Below, piece after piece: positions 21,701 through 32,351 of a stretch of 64,000 bases of DNA. The DNA is from Saksenaea vasiformis B4078 (lineage: Eukaryota; Mucoromycota; Mucoromycetes; Mucorales; Saksenaeaceae): NCBI GenBank assembly GCA_000697055.1, contig JNDT01002352.1, forward strand, positions 55,212 through 119,211, read 5' to 3'. A program made the translations under genes and the position numbers. The notes beneath the pieces are model-generated. The model had not been told where the DNA came from. It ran no database searches and was given only the letters and a program-made list of their open reading frames with translations. Each line of letters begins with the position of its first letter. The stretch's first letter is position 1.

Positions 21701-24404
21701 GCACCACAGCTGATAAGGTTCTGTGCGTCCTTTGTAAATTTGACAGCGGTAATCGAAGAAGAATGATCGTCCAAGCTTTGAACAACTTGGAAATTGCGGT
21801 CAATGTCGAAAACGTGGAGCAGTCTGTCGCGGCTTGCCGTTGCGATCAAACGAGGTGTATCTGTTGATAGATAAGGTTATGGATGCATCCATCTGATTCT
21901 TACCATTTTCTAAATTAGGGGTTGTAAAATCGATTGCTAAAATTTCGGAATCATGTGCTTCTTGGTACGTAATTTGTTCCCATGTCTCGGTGTCATGAAT
22001 GCGAAGATTTCCGTTTCGATCACCTGTAGCCATCAATTTTCCGTCCACACTCATTTTGAGTGAACGGATACCGAAGTCGGGCAGCTCATCGTCAGCAAAT
22101 TCTACAACAATGCTGTTCAGAGCCAACTTCTTCGTCATCACTAAAATCTTATTTGTAGCACTAACCAACATCTCTTCCGAGCTTTGCAAATGATGCTGCA
22201 TCTGCATCCACGTAGATCATCTTGACTAGATCACGAGAGTAGATATTCCGTCGGTTTGAAGCGGCAAAACTGGTGGTGCTACTGCTCGGGGAGATTGGGC
22301 CCATGTACGGCGATGCTGTTGATGCTATCCGTGGAGTGCTAGAAGCACTTTTCTGCGGTGACAATGGTGAATTTGAGGACGTTGAGGTGGATGATGCCGG
22401 AAGTACGCCGAGATTATTCAAGTTCCAAATACGAACAGTGCCGTCAGCAGAGAATGTTGCAAATGAATAGTTAGGGATATTATGTGCGTTGTCCTCTATA
22501 AACGAACATGGCTGCAAATGACGTATGAGCGAAAGACATATGGAGAACGAGATTTGCTTTTACCTCTACACCCCAAACACAGTCGCTGTGCGCGATAAAG
22601 CTTCTGTATTTTCCAATCTTCTTTAGATCCCGTATGTCCCACACAAACAAGCTCCGGTCGGCGTACACAGCGGTCACCTTTCCCGAGTTTTCGTCGTAGG
22701 CAACAGCAATAGCATCAGGATAACATGTGCTTTCATCAGGTTGTCTCAGCATCTCCGGTGACGTGATAGAACTTATGTCGATTCCCAGAGGGTGAGGCTT
22801 TGGTATCATTCCATAGTATTTTAATGTGACGGGTTCGAAAAGTCTATGCCACGTTTTCGGGTTAATTCTCACCTGTCACAATGAAAAAGCACAAAACCTT
22901 ATTACACCTCCAGCACAGGCACAAACAACATAAGTTGGGGACACATAGATAGAATAAGCATATTTAACCTAGAGTTCTGTTTAATTACATACAATTAATA
23001 AATTACTTTACGTACCTGAAGGTCCACCCATTTGTCAATCACTCTGCCTTCCTTAAAGACACATAAAATGCCGCTGTCGGTGATAAAATAGGTGTGCTCC
23101 GATTTGTCTTGGTTGCACGCCACGTCCACAAAATTGCTGTCACGCAGGGCACCCAGGATACCCGACCGTCCGTCAAGAACCTGTGTTTCTCTTGAGGTCC
23201 CCTGACATGCAAAAACAGAAAATCAATGTCAATGGACTGAGTGGAGGCGGAGAATCGTAGAAATAGAAGTGCGAAAAAGCTTACTCGTTTTGGAAGGCGT
23301 CCGCGCGCATCGAGGTACCAAAACTTTACATGGCGTAAACCAGCAGTAACAAAGTACGATCCGTCTTTTGCAAAGGAAAGCGCATTGACTTTACTTGTCA
23401 CTTTGTTTCCCGCCAACTTTATCCCCTTACGCCAATTCCAGACATAGAGGTAGCCGTCATGCTAAGGAAACAATGGTAAGGAGTACTATACAAAAAATTG
23501 TTTCATTTTACCTGGAATCCTATGGATACCAAACAGCGCATATTTGGTGAGAATGCAAGGGAATGTACACCAAATTTGTGTCCGCGGCACTCGTGTAATA
23601 GCACTCGTTCTTTCACATTCCACACCAAAATGCGTGGTTGATGGCCCATCTAACATCGAAACTTTTTTTAGGACGAAACGAATACGGAGAAAGCTAAAGC
23701 AAAGGGGAGAAGATTCCAGGGGTAAAAAAGTTTTACCTCTCCAGCTGCTAAATATTTTCCATCTGGTGAAAATGCCAAACAACTTATGGGTTTGGCACGG
23801 GCTCCAGCCGCTGTACTTTTTTTTTCGTCTGTTTCTCGCTGACCTTGACCTAGATCAGGTTGTCCTGAACCTAATGAGGAAAGCAGCGGATTTGTAGCGG
23901 AAGCTATTTTGTTGGTGGCGTTTCCTAGCGTTGTCTGGTTCGCGGTGCTGCTTGTAACAGTGGATGAGGTAGATGAAATAGGAGGATAAAGGAATCCGAC
24001 TTGTTTGTTTCGCTTATGATTATACAGAACAACAACTGCACCTGCAGCATAAGCTATTAGATCCTGTGATTCAGCTGTTGCCAGGATATTGGATGATGCT
24101 GTAGTAAGTCCGATGATACGTTCCAGGTTTAACTAGAAAGAGAGAGAGATAGGTATATTTTTTCTCTGGTCAGAGGACAAGTTCGTATCAATTTTTTTTC
24201 TTTCTAATAAGATACATTTTGTTTAGGTTGTGATAATTCTTTCCGCTTTCTCCGTAGTCCAGGTACGGTGCCCATGCTTCCATGAGCAGAAGAAGGTGCG
24301 CCATTATGAGCCGATCCAAACGACAATTGGTGTGGTAAAATGGTGGTCGATTGTGAAGGTGGAGGAGCAACGTTTCCTGAAATTACCGGGAAATGTTCCT
24401 CCAT
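18775..24404 (-). CDS. MAPKBP1/WDR62-like WD40 scaffold protein
   Basis: Nine exons (minus): 24216..24404, 23737..24132, 23512..23649, 23285..23461, 23016..23201, 22564..22872, 22166..22511, 21904..22101 and 18775..21860, giving 1,674 residues. The N-terminal half holds two WD40 propellers; [62 protein letters not shown] and [20 protein letters not shown] align by eye with human MAPKBP1 and WDR62. After about residue 860 the chain is Ser/Pro-rich and disordered, with a Glu-rich run of about 20 near residue 1,215. A predicted helical segment ([20 protein letters not shown]) lies near residue 1,590, comparable in position to the C-terminal helix of the family. In animals these proteins scaffold JNK signalling and spindle or cilium functions; a fungal role is unknown. 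The intron at 22102-22165 uses donor gttagt and was placed by frame and similarity. Confidence 0.9.
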
Positions 24405-25876
24405 CGTGAAATAAAGAAAAATGGCGAGTTTACCAAAAAGTCGACAAAAGAAAAGATTTAACCCCTTTCGTTCCGCTCCCATGCATGAAAATCTGTGTCT
24501 CGCGAGCAGTCACCCGAAGCATTTCCACAATGTTTTTTGCATCGCTTTAAACAAAAACAAGTATGCACTAAAGTAGCCATACTTTGTAGCACTATTTAGT
24601 GAAAAGGAACTTGTCGTAAATGAATTTTATTTCGTGCTTACTATATAATGTTATCGATGTGCATTACTTGGCATACAGCGCTCCAGTGTCACAAACACTA
24701 TAACGATGCGTATCATGTCTGATGTTGTGAAAAGGTTCTATAAACAAAACAATTTGAGGACCACTGATCCTATCAACGAAAAAATTGTCAAGTTATTGCA
24801 AAAAAAAATTACTCACTTGCCGCAAACGTCCAAAACCCCCTTCCCCGGGGTCATATTCGCGTTGTAATAGAAGCACGTCGGAGTCCCTCGGAGCTGTCTG
24901 TCCGGGCCAGCTTGGTATCCGTACATGAATGTCCGCTGTCAAAATGTTGACTGTTTTCATAGTGTGAAGCCATCTTCCGCAGTATCTGAACCCTAGGTCT
25001 AGATAATAATATGCGAGTCTCTTGGTCTCGTTGCTTTTTACTCACGCAATACGTCGATTTCTATTACTACGTTTGGCACGTTGGAGTGAAGAAATGTTTT
25101 GAGACTGAGGATTCGCATTGACGGAGTTTTAGCGCTTCTTTTTATATCCTCCTTCTGGTCGACGATGGATGATACTTTCACTTATTTATATATCGGCTTA
25201 ATCCATTAGACATAAACCACCGTGCTAGTATACTCTTGAGCTTTTTTCTACAATCAGGAAATAGGATGGACGCTCAAATGGGAAACTTGGAACTCCCGAA
25301 GGTGCCAGCTGCATAGTTAGAACTTTCTAATTAAAAAGATTTTATAGCCACAACCAATGGAGTTTGATTCATCACACACGCATTCCCAGGCTGTCAAAAT
25401 GAAGTGGCAGGGCGCACCCTAACTTGTTCTGATATGTTACTTGAGGATGGCCCCCATACATGCTCTAAGGCTTTATCTCTGACGAATGGAGGATCACTTC
25501 AGCATCCTAATTCTTCTCTCCATGAACTATCGTTTGACAAGTTTTGACGTACTCTAGGGTTATTATTATTGTTGCACAGAATACCTCATAGTACAATGAA
25601 CATCCGTATCTTCTCCCAAAAATTCACGTCAAAAGAAGTATGACTATCTTACCAGTTGAATTCTGAAAACAAAAACTAGTATTCTTGACTATAACAAAGG
25701 TGCTGTCAACACCTATATTAAAGAAAATTGGCTTACAAGCGATCTTACATGCTCTGTGACAATTGATGACATTCAATCATTTTGTCCCAAGCAGCGAGAG
25801 CAACCTGCTTGGGTTCTTGTACGGCTTTACGCTTCCACATGTTAGCGATAAGACAGTAAAATCAAGTGTTTGTAGT
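24405..25876. other. spacer upstream of the WD40 gene
   Basis: Roughly 1.5 kb. A minus frame at 24851-25045 (64 codons) has no recognisable features. Nothing else is supported. Confidence 0.5.
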
Positions 25877-26613
25877 TTATTTAACGGGCCCATATAAAAA
25901 GAGATACACGAGGGTTAATGCTTGAAGAGCGCAAAGCAGTAGAATATTAATCGTTTCAATGAACGTGGCTGCACCATATACACGTTGTTCAAACATTATT
26001 GTACCAAAATATGCAGCGTTTTGCATATTCATAGCGGAGAAGGTCAGGTATGTAACTTTGGATACTTGAGACTGTTCTGCAACTTTATCCATTTCTTTTC
26101 TAGAAGCAAGTCTGATTGTATACTCCTTATGGATAATTAGCAGATAGTATAGGAATCCCAAAATGACAAGCGCCACATACGCTGTGAAAATAAACAACGC
26201 CATAGCGTTCTTCACACCATACATCTGGAAGACCATGAGAACACCGCCAGGTTTCCCGAAGCAAACGCGGTAAACTTGATTGATAATGACTTCAGGACTT
26301 CAGCTTCATCCTTGAAGAAAACGAACAGCCAGTCAATTTTTGTTCTAGATGCACCACTTTCGTCTCGGACTAGCTCTGCATTTGGCTTAAAGTAGGTGCC
26401 CGCCGGATCGTAATAGTGGTTAAATACTTTCGAAAATACGTATCCTTTTTTAAGGTGCTTATTTGGAATGTTCAACACGTTCACCGTTTTGATAAAAGTT
26501 TTGTACTGATACGGTTGCTGTCCATCCACTTCTAGCGTATGCTCTGCACAAGAAACGCTTGCCGCTGGAACTTGATTGTCTCCATCGGTTACTGCTGCGT
26601 CACTTGTTGCCAT
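25877..26613 (-). CDS. hypothetical multi-pass membrane protein, frame joint unresolved
   Basis: Two open blocks on the minus strand overlap in different frames. Block 1 (26613 down to about 26215) starts MATSDAAVTDGDNQ and is soluble-looking (KTVNVLNIPNKHLKKGYVFS, TKIDWLFVFFKDEAEVL). Block 2 (about 26280 to 25877) has three likely membrane helices: NAMALFIFTAYVALVILGFL, a weaker TYLTFSAMNMQNAAYFG and INILLLCALQALTLVYLFLY; it ends GPVK. No GT-AG intron with a good donor joins them. A join at cttccag|ATGTATGG (minus) keeps frame only with poor donors such as gtcctg or gtattt. The alternatives are a weak-donor intron, a frameshift (pseudogene) or a sequence error. I do not recognise the family. 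Confidence 0.55.
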
Positions 26614-27716
26614 ATCGTTGAACGCGAAAAAAAAAAGAGAGGAGAGAATCTGGCAAGCACAATAGTTTTTATTTCACAAGTTGTGTATTACCTTTTCATT
26701 CTCGCAATCTGAATTTTCCCGGTTACACTTGTGAGCGTCTTTGTTCTAAATCAGAATTAGTGCTTGCACGAGCTTGAATAGCACACTACTGAGCTAATTA
26801 AAATAAGCATCCGTTTGAATACAATAGACCATACATATGCCACCGCAAACGAAGAATAATAAGCCGGTAGTCTTCGATTTACTGGTGCCTACTTTTAATT
26901 GAATTGTATAACATCGCCAGAATCAAGCCTGTCGGTTGTATCGCGGATGGAGTCCAACAGAAGAACGATGCAGGTATGGATAAGAAGCAGAATCAATGAG
27001 GCAATGGCTAATGGGAGCAGTAGTAGAAGGAGTTGTTGCGGGAGGAAACCGGCTAGACAGGTAAGTTCTTTGTCGCTGAGCAAAAAGCGCCATTTTCGTC
27101 CAGAAACGATGAACAAAGTTGCCGAAGCGAACAATGACAAAGAGGGCGGAAGTGCTATTTATTACTGTTTAGACAATTGTCAAGAATGGCAGGCGTCACC
27201 CCACGTATTTTTTCCGAAGTTGCTGTTTGTCTCTAGGTGCTTCGTTCTATTCTATGATCCCTAACATCACGCAATTAGTGATCTTCCTTCTTCATTTTAC
27301 AATTTCTTATTTCTCAAAAAGGTAAAGAGTCTTACCAACGCGTTAATACATGGATGTCATATGAAAAATCAGCTCTTTATTGTTTCGTTGACGACAACGG
27401 AGCAGGAACAGGTCCTATCAGCACATTGTTGGGCAGAATGAGTGATGGTCCTGATGTGGAACACATTTTGTAAGATAGATGCTACAGCCACACTACATGA
27501 GCAACAAAACAAGCAAGATATATGTAACTGTGCGCCGGGATTTCCTTTTCATTACACTACAGTATTCCCGTGTCTTTTTTTCTGCTTCTTTCTCTTCTAA
27601 TCATTTGTAAGACAGACTTGGCAAATTTTTCAGTTTATTTTCTTGGGAGATTTGGAGCATACAACTGATAAGATACTTGTTTATGTTTCAAACATTTCCG
27701 TAATGTAAAAAAGTGT
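26614..27716. other. spacer with a possible small plus-strand gene
   Basis: It lies between the membrane-protein start and the BAHD stop. The only coding-like material is on the plus strand: an open stretch at about 27074-27240 and a final-exon-like block at 27322-27473, listed separately. Poly-A runs flank both sides. Confidence 0.5.
27322..27473 (+). CDS. candidate terminal exon of a small unknown protein
   Basis: After a T/C-rich tract ending ttctcaaaaag, a frame reads KESYQRVNTWMSYEKSALYC, then VDDNGAGTGPISTLLGRM and SDGPDVEHIL, and stops at 27473. It has balanced, protein-like composition. A plausible upstream partner is the open frame at 27074-27240 (HFRPETMNKVAEANNDKEGG, then AIYYCLDNCQEW), but no donor with good consensus joins the two in phase. 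Function unknown; low confidence. Confidence 0.3.
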
Positions 27717-29120
27717 TTAAAATACAGCTGAGACATAATGCATCACTTCCGTATCACTCAGCAGACGATTCATACTGTCTGTGTCAAGTTTTACAAGAAC
27801 TTCCACCTCAATGGGGTTGCTTGGCAATGTCAAAACCAGGCAGTAAGGTGAAGGTTCCACGTAAGGCCTTATGACGCTGTAGGGACCATAGCCAAAATCT
27901 CCGCCAAGATTGAAACGGCTCCAGTCAGACCAGCCGACAGCCAAAGGGGTCGTTCGTGGCAAAGGTGATACGATGGTGGCAGGATCGTCACAGCTATTGA
28001 TGTAGTGTTCCAATGACTCCAGGTATTGTATGTCGATTTTTTCCACTTGACGACGAAGCAAATAAGCGGACTCGAGCAAGGATCGATTTTCCAGATCGCT
28101 CGGACAATCGTGGCATACTGCAGCTCTGTTTTTTTTTTTTTTTGAAAAATGAATTGTTTTGTTTGCAAAAAAAAAAAAAAAGAGGGTCAAACTTGCTTGT
28201 ACTTACACGACATAATTGCCGAAATAATCAGTCATACGTTTATCATAATGGAGGTGACGTTTAGTTACAACGTACACCAAATCACACGGTAGATTCATCT
28301 TATCCTGACGTGCCTTCACAATCGTATGGTAAAGAAAGGCTGCAAAAACGTCCTTGGTTGACACCTTTTTGGATGGATCCTCTCTTTGAACACGAGTTTT
28401 TAGCTCTGCCAACTTTTTCTTGCTAAATGCAATGATCCGTGTCTCGGATGGTGCTCGCGAATCATAACGCGGATGGTATTCGCGCTTCCTCTGAGGATAA
28501 TCTACCGTATGATCAAATGAAGTATCTACTGATGCTGGACGATATCTCTCCCTTTCATGCAAGGGGTATGGGGGAACGGTTGGTATTTCGCCTCGTGAGA
28601 TACGGCAGCAGAGATCCATGAAGCGTTCACAGACTGCACCGTCAAAGATCTTATGATGAAATGATAACCCCACGGTAACGCCTCCTTTCATCTGTGTAAG
28701 CTGCATACCTAGCAGTGGACAGTTCAGCGAATTATAACTGCGTAAGGGAAGCAGGTCGCCATAGTTTCCAACCGAATAGCTAAAGCGACTTCGCTTGTGC
28801 ATCTCAAAGTCTTCATCGGACAAAACCACTTGGAAAAGGGCACCTTTATCAAAATCAGCGATGTCGTAACGTCCTCGCTCGCGGGTAACAAATCGGCCTG
28901 CCGCAGGATAGTAGTAAGAGAGCGTTACTGCCAGAGCTTTCTCAAGACGGGCAGGATTCATAAAATCAGACGCATTGGTGGTATTTTCATAGAATGTAAT
29001 CAGTCGAGTGTAGAAATGAGACGTTATCAAACTGAGCCCCTCTGGGCCAGGAATACTTTTATGCTTGGGAAGTGTCTCAGGTCGCACATACGTGCGATAC
29101 TTTGGCGGTAGCGGGGTCAT
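27717..29120 (-). CDS. BAHD-type acyl-CoA-dependent acyltransferase
   Basis: Exons (minus) 28207..29120 and 27717..28125 give 440 residues, the usual BAHD length. The catalytic HxxxD is in LSFHHKIFDGAVCERF at about residue 155, and a DFGYG near residue 382 matches the structural DFGWG motif. The N-terminus MTPLPPKYRTYVRPETLPKH and LEKALAVTLSYYYPAAGRF are also typical (the PAAGR block). The family transfers acyl groups from CoA thioesters to hydroxyl or amine acceptors; in fungi relatives include trichothecene 3-O-acetyltransferase-type enzymes. The substrate cannot be read from the sequence. A GT8 glycosyltransferase lies 185 bp upstream on the same strand, which might indicate a shared glycoside product, but that is speculation. 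Confidence 0.88.
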
Positions 29121-29305
29121 AAAAAAAACACTATCTTATCTTGGGCCTTTCTCGAGGAAGTTATATAGAAGGCCGGCTTTGCTCACGGTAGATCTCGGTT
29201 TCCTTATTGTTGTCATGAGGAATCCTTTTCGTTTTCGGCCGTTACTTTTACGACGAACGCTGGCATTGGAATCTGCCACCAACTGGATTTATTACTGTTA
29301 TGGTG

Positions 29306-30246
29306 TTATTGAGGAGGGAAGCAAGATTCTGGGAGAGTCTTCAGATGGATGGTAGCACGTTTATACGTATCCCACCATAATTTATACAATTCCATATACA
29401 ATTTGTCGTCCTCTGATGGGTTCTCCATTGCCACATCCCAGGGCTTCGATAGAATAAAATGGATATTTTTTATCTCCTGCAGCTTCCACATCGTGCGATG
29501 GATTACAGAGAGCGTTTTGAGAGCGTTATAAGTGTAGGGAAGAGCTGTCCATCGGCCCCGAAATATTTCGTTGAGGAAATCTTGATCCGGGAAAACATAG
29601 CCGCTCGGGTCTTGTCCTTCAAGGTGTTCCATCATGGTCTGGAACAAAGAGTTGGAGGGATTCAGTACAACCAGTCCGCTGTTAAAATAATCTTTCTGAC
29701 ATGAAGCAGATGCATGATAAGTGTAAGCACAGTTGGACGGAACCCTATGGCGTACAAGGTAAAATTCATTCACATCTTCGGAGTTATCTTAGAGTAACCT
29801 TACCAGTCAGGGGGATACGCCTTATTTTTCAGTGGATTGCATCTGCAAGCATGGACTGCAGCCACCCAATGCTTTTCGGGAAATGTCAGTGTCATCAATT
29901 CGTCCATATTCTGGAGTGGGAGCATATCGGCATCAAGTAATACAAGACGATCATAGTCGTCTTGGGCCCACACCACGAGCTTCGTCCAAGTCTCCTTGAA
30001 CCGTTTGAAGAGGTAATTGATCTTTTCAGACGGTTGGATGAGTTGAATCGGTCTTAATAGACAGCCAGCCTCCTTGAGTACGGTCAAAGCTTCATCCGAA
30101 ACGGCTGGTGTATGCAAAATAAGGAGGGGATACGCGCTTTGGAACTTGTCTAGAGCATATTTCAACGTAAGCACACCCTCGACGTATTTATCTGCGCTTG
30201 TAAGAACAATTGCCCATGCACTTCTCTTCATATGATCCGTTACCAT
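29306..30246 (-). CDS. GT8 family glycosyltransferase (glycogenin/galactinol-synthase-like)
   Basis: Exons (minus) 29804..30246 and 29306..29744 give 293 residues. The N-terminal WAIVLTSADKYVEGVLTLKY and VLLDADMLPLQNMDEL are typical GT8; DAD is the metal-binding DxD. YFNSGLVVLNPSNSLFQTMM, FPDQDFLNEIFRGRWTALPY and a terminal HFILSKPWD (the HxxGxxKPW-like motif) complete the fold. There is no signal peptide or membrane helix, so it is probably cytosolic, using a UDP- or GDP-sugar with a retaining mechanism. Length and motifs fit galactinol-synthase-like or glycogenin-like fungal enzymes. No obvious C-terminal glycogen-binding tail is present, so glycogenin itself is less likely. The upstream ATG context (MVTDHMKRSAW) allows a second start five codons on. 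Confidence 0.88.
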
Positions 30247-31179
30247 AACGAGACAAAGGAAAAAGTTAAGAGAAGAAGAAAAATGACTGCATAAATAAAA
30301 ATTGGCAACTTGTTACAAAAGGTGCTCTACGGACCGCGAAAATTTCAACGGCGCAAATCATTGGACTGTGATCTGGGCGACTTAATCTTGCGGAGTTCCA
30401 ATGTGTGGCCTGCTCGGCATATCTGAGGCTTGCAGTTTGGGTTACGCAGGTTATCCGATACCTATAAAATAGTGTAAGAAAGTAAATAGAATAAAGCGTT
30501 ACAAGAGAAGATGCCAAAGGACCAAAAAGTGTATTAAGTAACGGTTTCTATTCTGCTTTATCGACGGAGATGGAGAAACGGCTATTGCTATGAATCTACC
30601 TTGAACATAACACGTATCGCTCATAAAATCCACCAGTATGTAGCGACAGGATTCACAATCAGTGCCGGCAACAGCAGCTTCTGATACATAAGAACATCCA
30701 CCATAAATAGATCTAGTGAAACGTGTACGTAGGAATTGTTTTGAAGTAGTCAGTCATGAGGGAGATTGTATCATCAGCTCAGCGTCGCGATTTTGAAAAA
30801 GAATTTGTCAGTGACTATCTGCAGCGTCCGTATGCTTAGACAGCAACGGGTTCTTCCAATAATCTTCGCTGACTATATTCGCTGTGTGCCTCATCTATAA
30901 CTTCCTTACTTTCTCTTTTCATTTCTTAGTATCTTCACTTCTTCTTCTTTCCCCCCCTAAAATTGTTGGCAGCCTTGAAAACTTCGTGGAGCGAATGAAA
31001 ACCGCGGTAAAACATTGAGGCCAGGCAACACATCAATCAGGCATATCGCTAGTAGTTTATGCATCCGTTTGACTCGCAATATTTCGGTATCTACTGTTCT
31101 GCTAACCCCGTTCTTATGTTTTAGACTCGGGGTAACGCCATGCATGGCAAAAGAAAAAGGGGGAAAAAAAAGAGTTGAT
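30247..31179. other. spacer between GT8 start and STRAP stop
   Basis: About 930 bp with no supportable gene. A short minus open frame at 30266-30517 lacks features. Confidence 0.55.
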
Positions 31180-32351
31180 CTATTCTACTAATCCCGATTT
31201 TTGCCAGAGGCCATACGACTTGGTCGGCGTCGTTTGCCAAAGACGAATAGTTCCGTCCTCTTTCAATAGGTATTAGCAAATTTGTTATGAGATACTTTCG
31301 CACTTTTTTCTTACCTGAACCAGTTGCATAAATCTCACCATCAGGACTGTAGCTGACGGTATGAATGGGACCATGATGGCCTTTTGACACGTCTGGAATC
31401 GCATAATCACGTTAAACCTCCTTCTTAGTTCCTGTTGCCATTGCTTACCCAGTTCTTTTCCGGTCTCAAATTCATAGCTATGAGCCCATAAATCCGTATT
31501 ACTTCCGGCAACAAATTTCGTATGATCAGGATGCAAGGATACCGAAGATACAGGCTTCTCCAATGTGTGTGTGGTTACGTCTTCGTAGTTGTTACTAAAG
31601 AAAGGAACCTACAATCAATACTTTTCCCCCCTCCTCACTTGCGCCATCCCTTACCTTTCAGCATTCCAGAAATTTGCAGTGTTTCCTGATGCCCAGGTCA
31701 CGTATTTGCCATCAACTGATAACGACATTGATGATACAGGTCCTGAACAGGGAATATTGGCCGTCTCTCGCATGGTTCGCAAGTCCCAAATCCGGATGCA
31801 TCCATCATCACCTGCACTCAAGATAGCATGACGTTTTTCATCCCACGCCACAGCCTTGATGGTACCCGTATGACCTTCTGCTTCCAATGGTGGGGCTTCG
31901 GGTCGATACAAATCGAAGATGTGAAGCTTCTTCTCTTGACCACCCGTTACAATCCGGGTACCATCCGCACTGAAATCCACAGCACGTACAATATGTTGGT
32001 GTGCAAAGGAATGCAGTTCTTCACCATTGTACGTGTCCCAAACCTTGGCACTGAAATCTGCAGAGCCGGTAACTGCACGATGAGCCTCGCGCGTCAAACG
32101 GGCGCTCCAAACAGCGCCCTTATGACCATAAAAAGTTCCAATCCAATCGCCCGTAATGCCATCACGTAGCATAGGGTTGCCATCTATCAAGTCGAGGTGT
32201 GAAATAGTATCCACGAGACAATTCGTATACCTTTGCATGCTGAGATCAAGTAATAATTTCCATCTGACGTGACAGGCGAGAACTGTAGATCAACCACAGG
32301 ACGGGTATGGCCCGAGCATGTCAGTGGGATGATTCTGCTGGTATTATTCAT
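31180..32351 (-). CDS. STRAP: STRAP/UNRIP WD40 protein
   Basis: Exons (minus) 32231..32351, 31655..32183, 31449..31594, 31315..31392 and 31180..31259 give 317 residues. It starts MNNTSRIIPLTCSGHTRPVV and contains TGDWIGTFYGHKGAVW, DFSAKVWDTYNGEEL, HIVRAVDFSADG, SGPVSSMSLSVDG, KGHHGPIHTVSYSPDGE and a C-terminal GSEDGTIRLWQTTPTKSYGLW. This is the conserved STRAP signature, with seven WD repeats filling the chain. STRAP/UNRIP binds the SMN-Gemin complex in snRNP assembly and receptor kinases in animals; the fungal protein most likely works in RNA-binding complexes. All five exons are phase-consistent. Confidence 0.95.
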
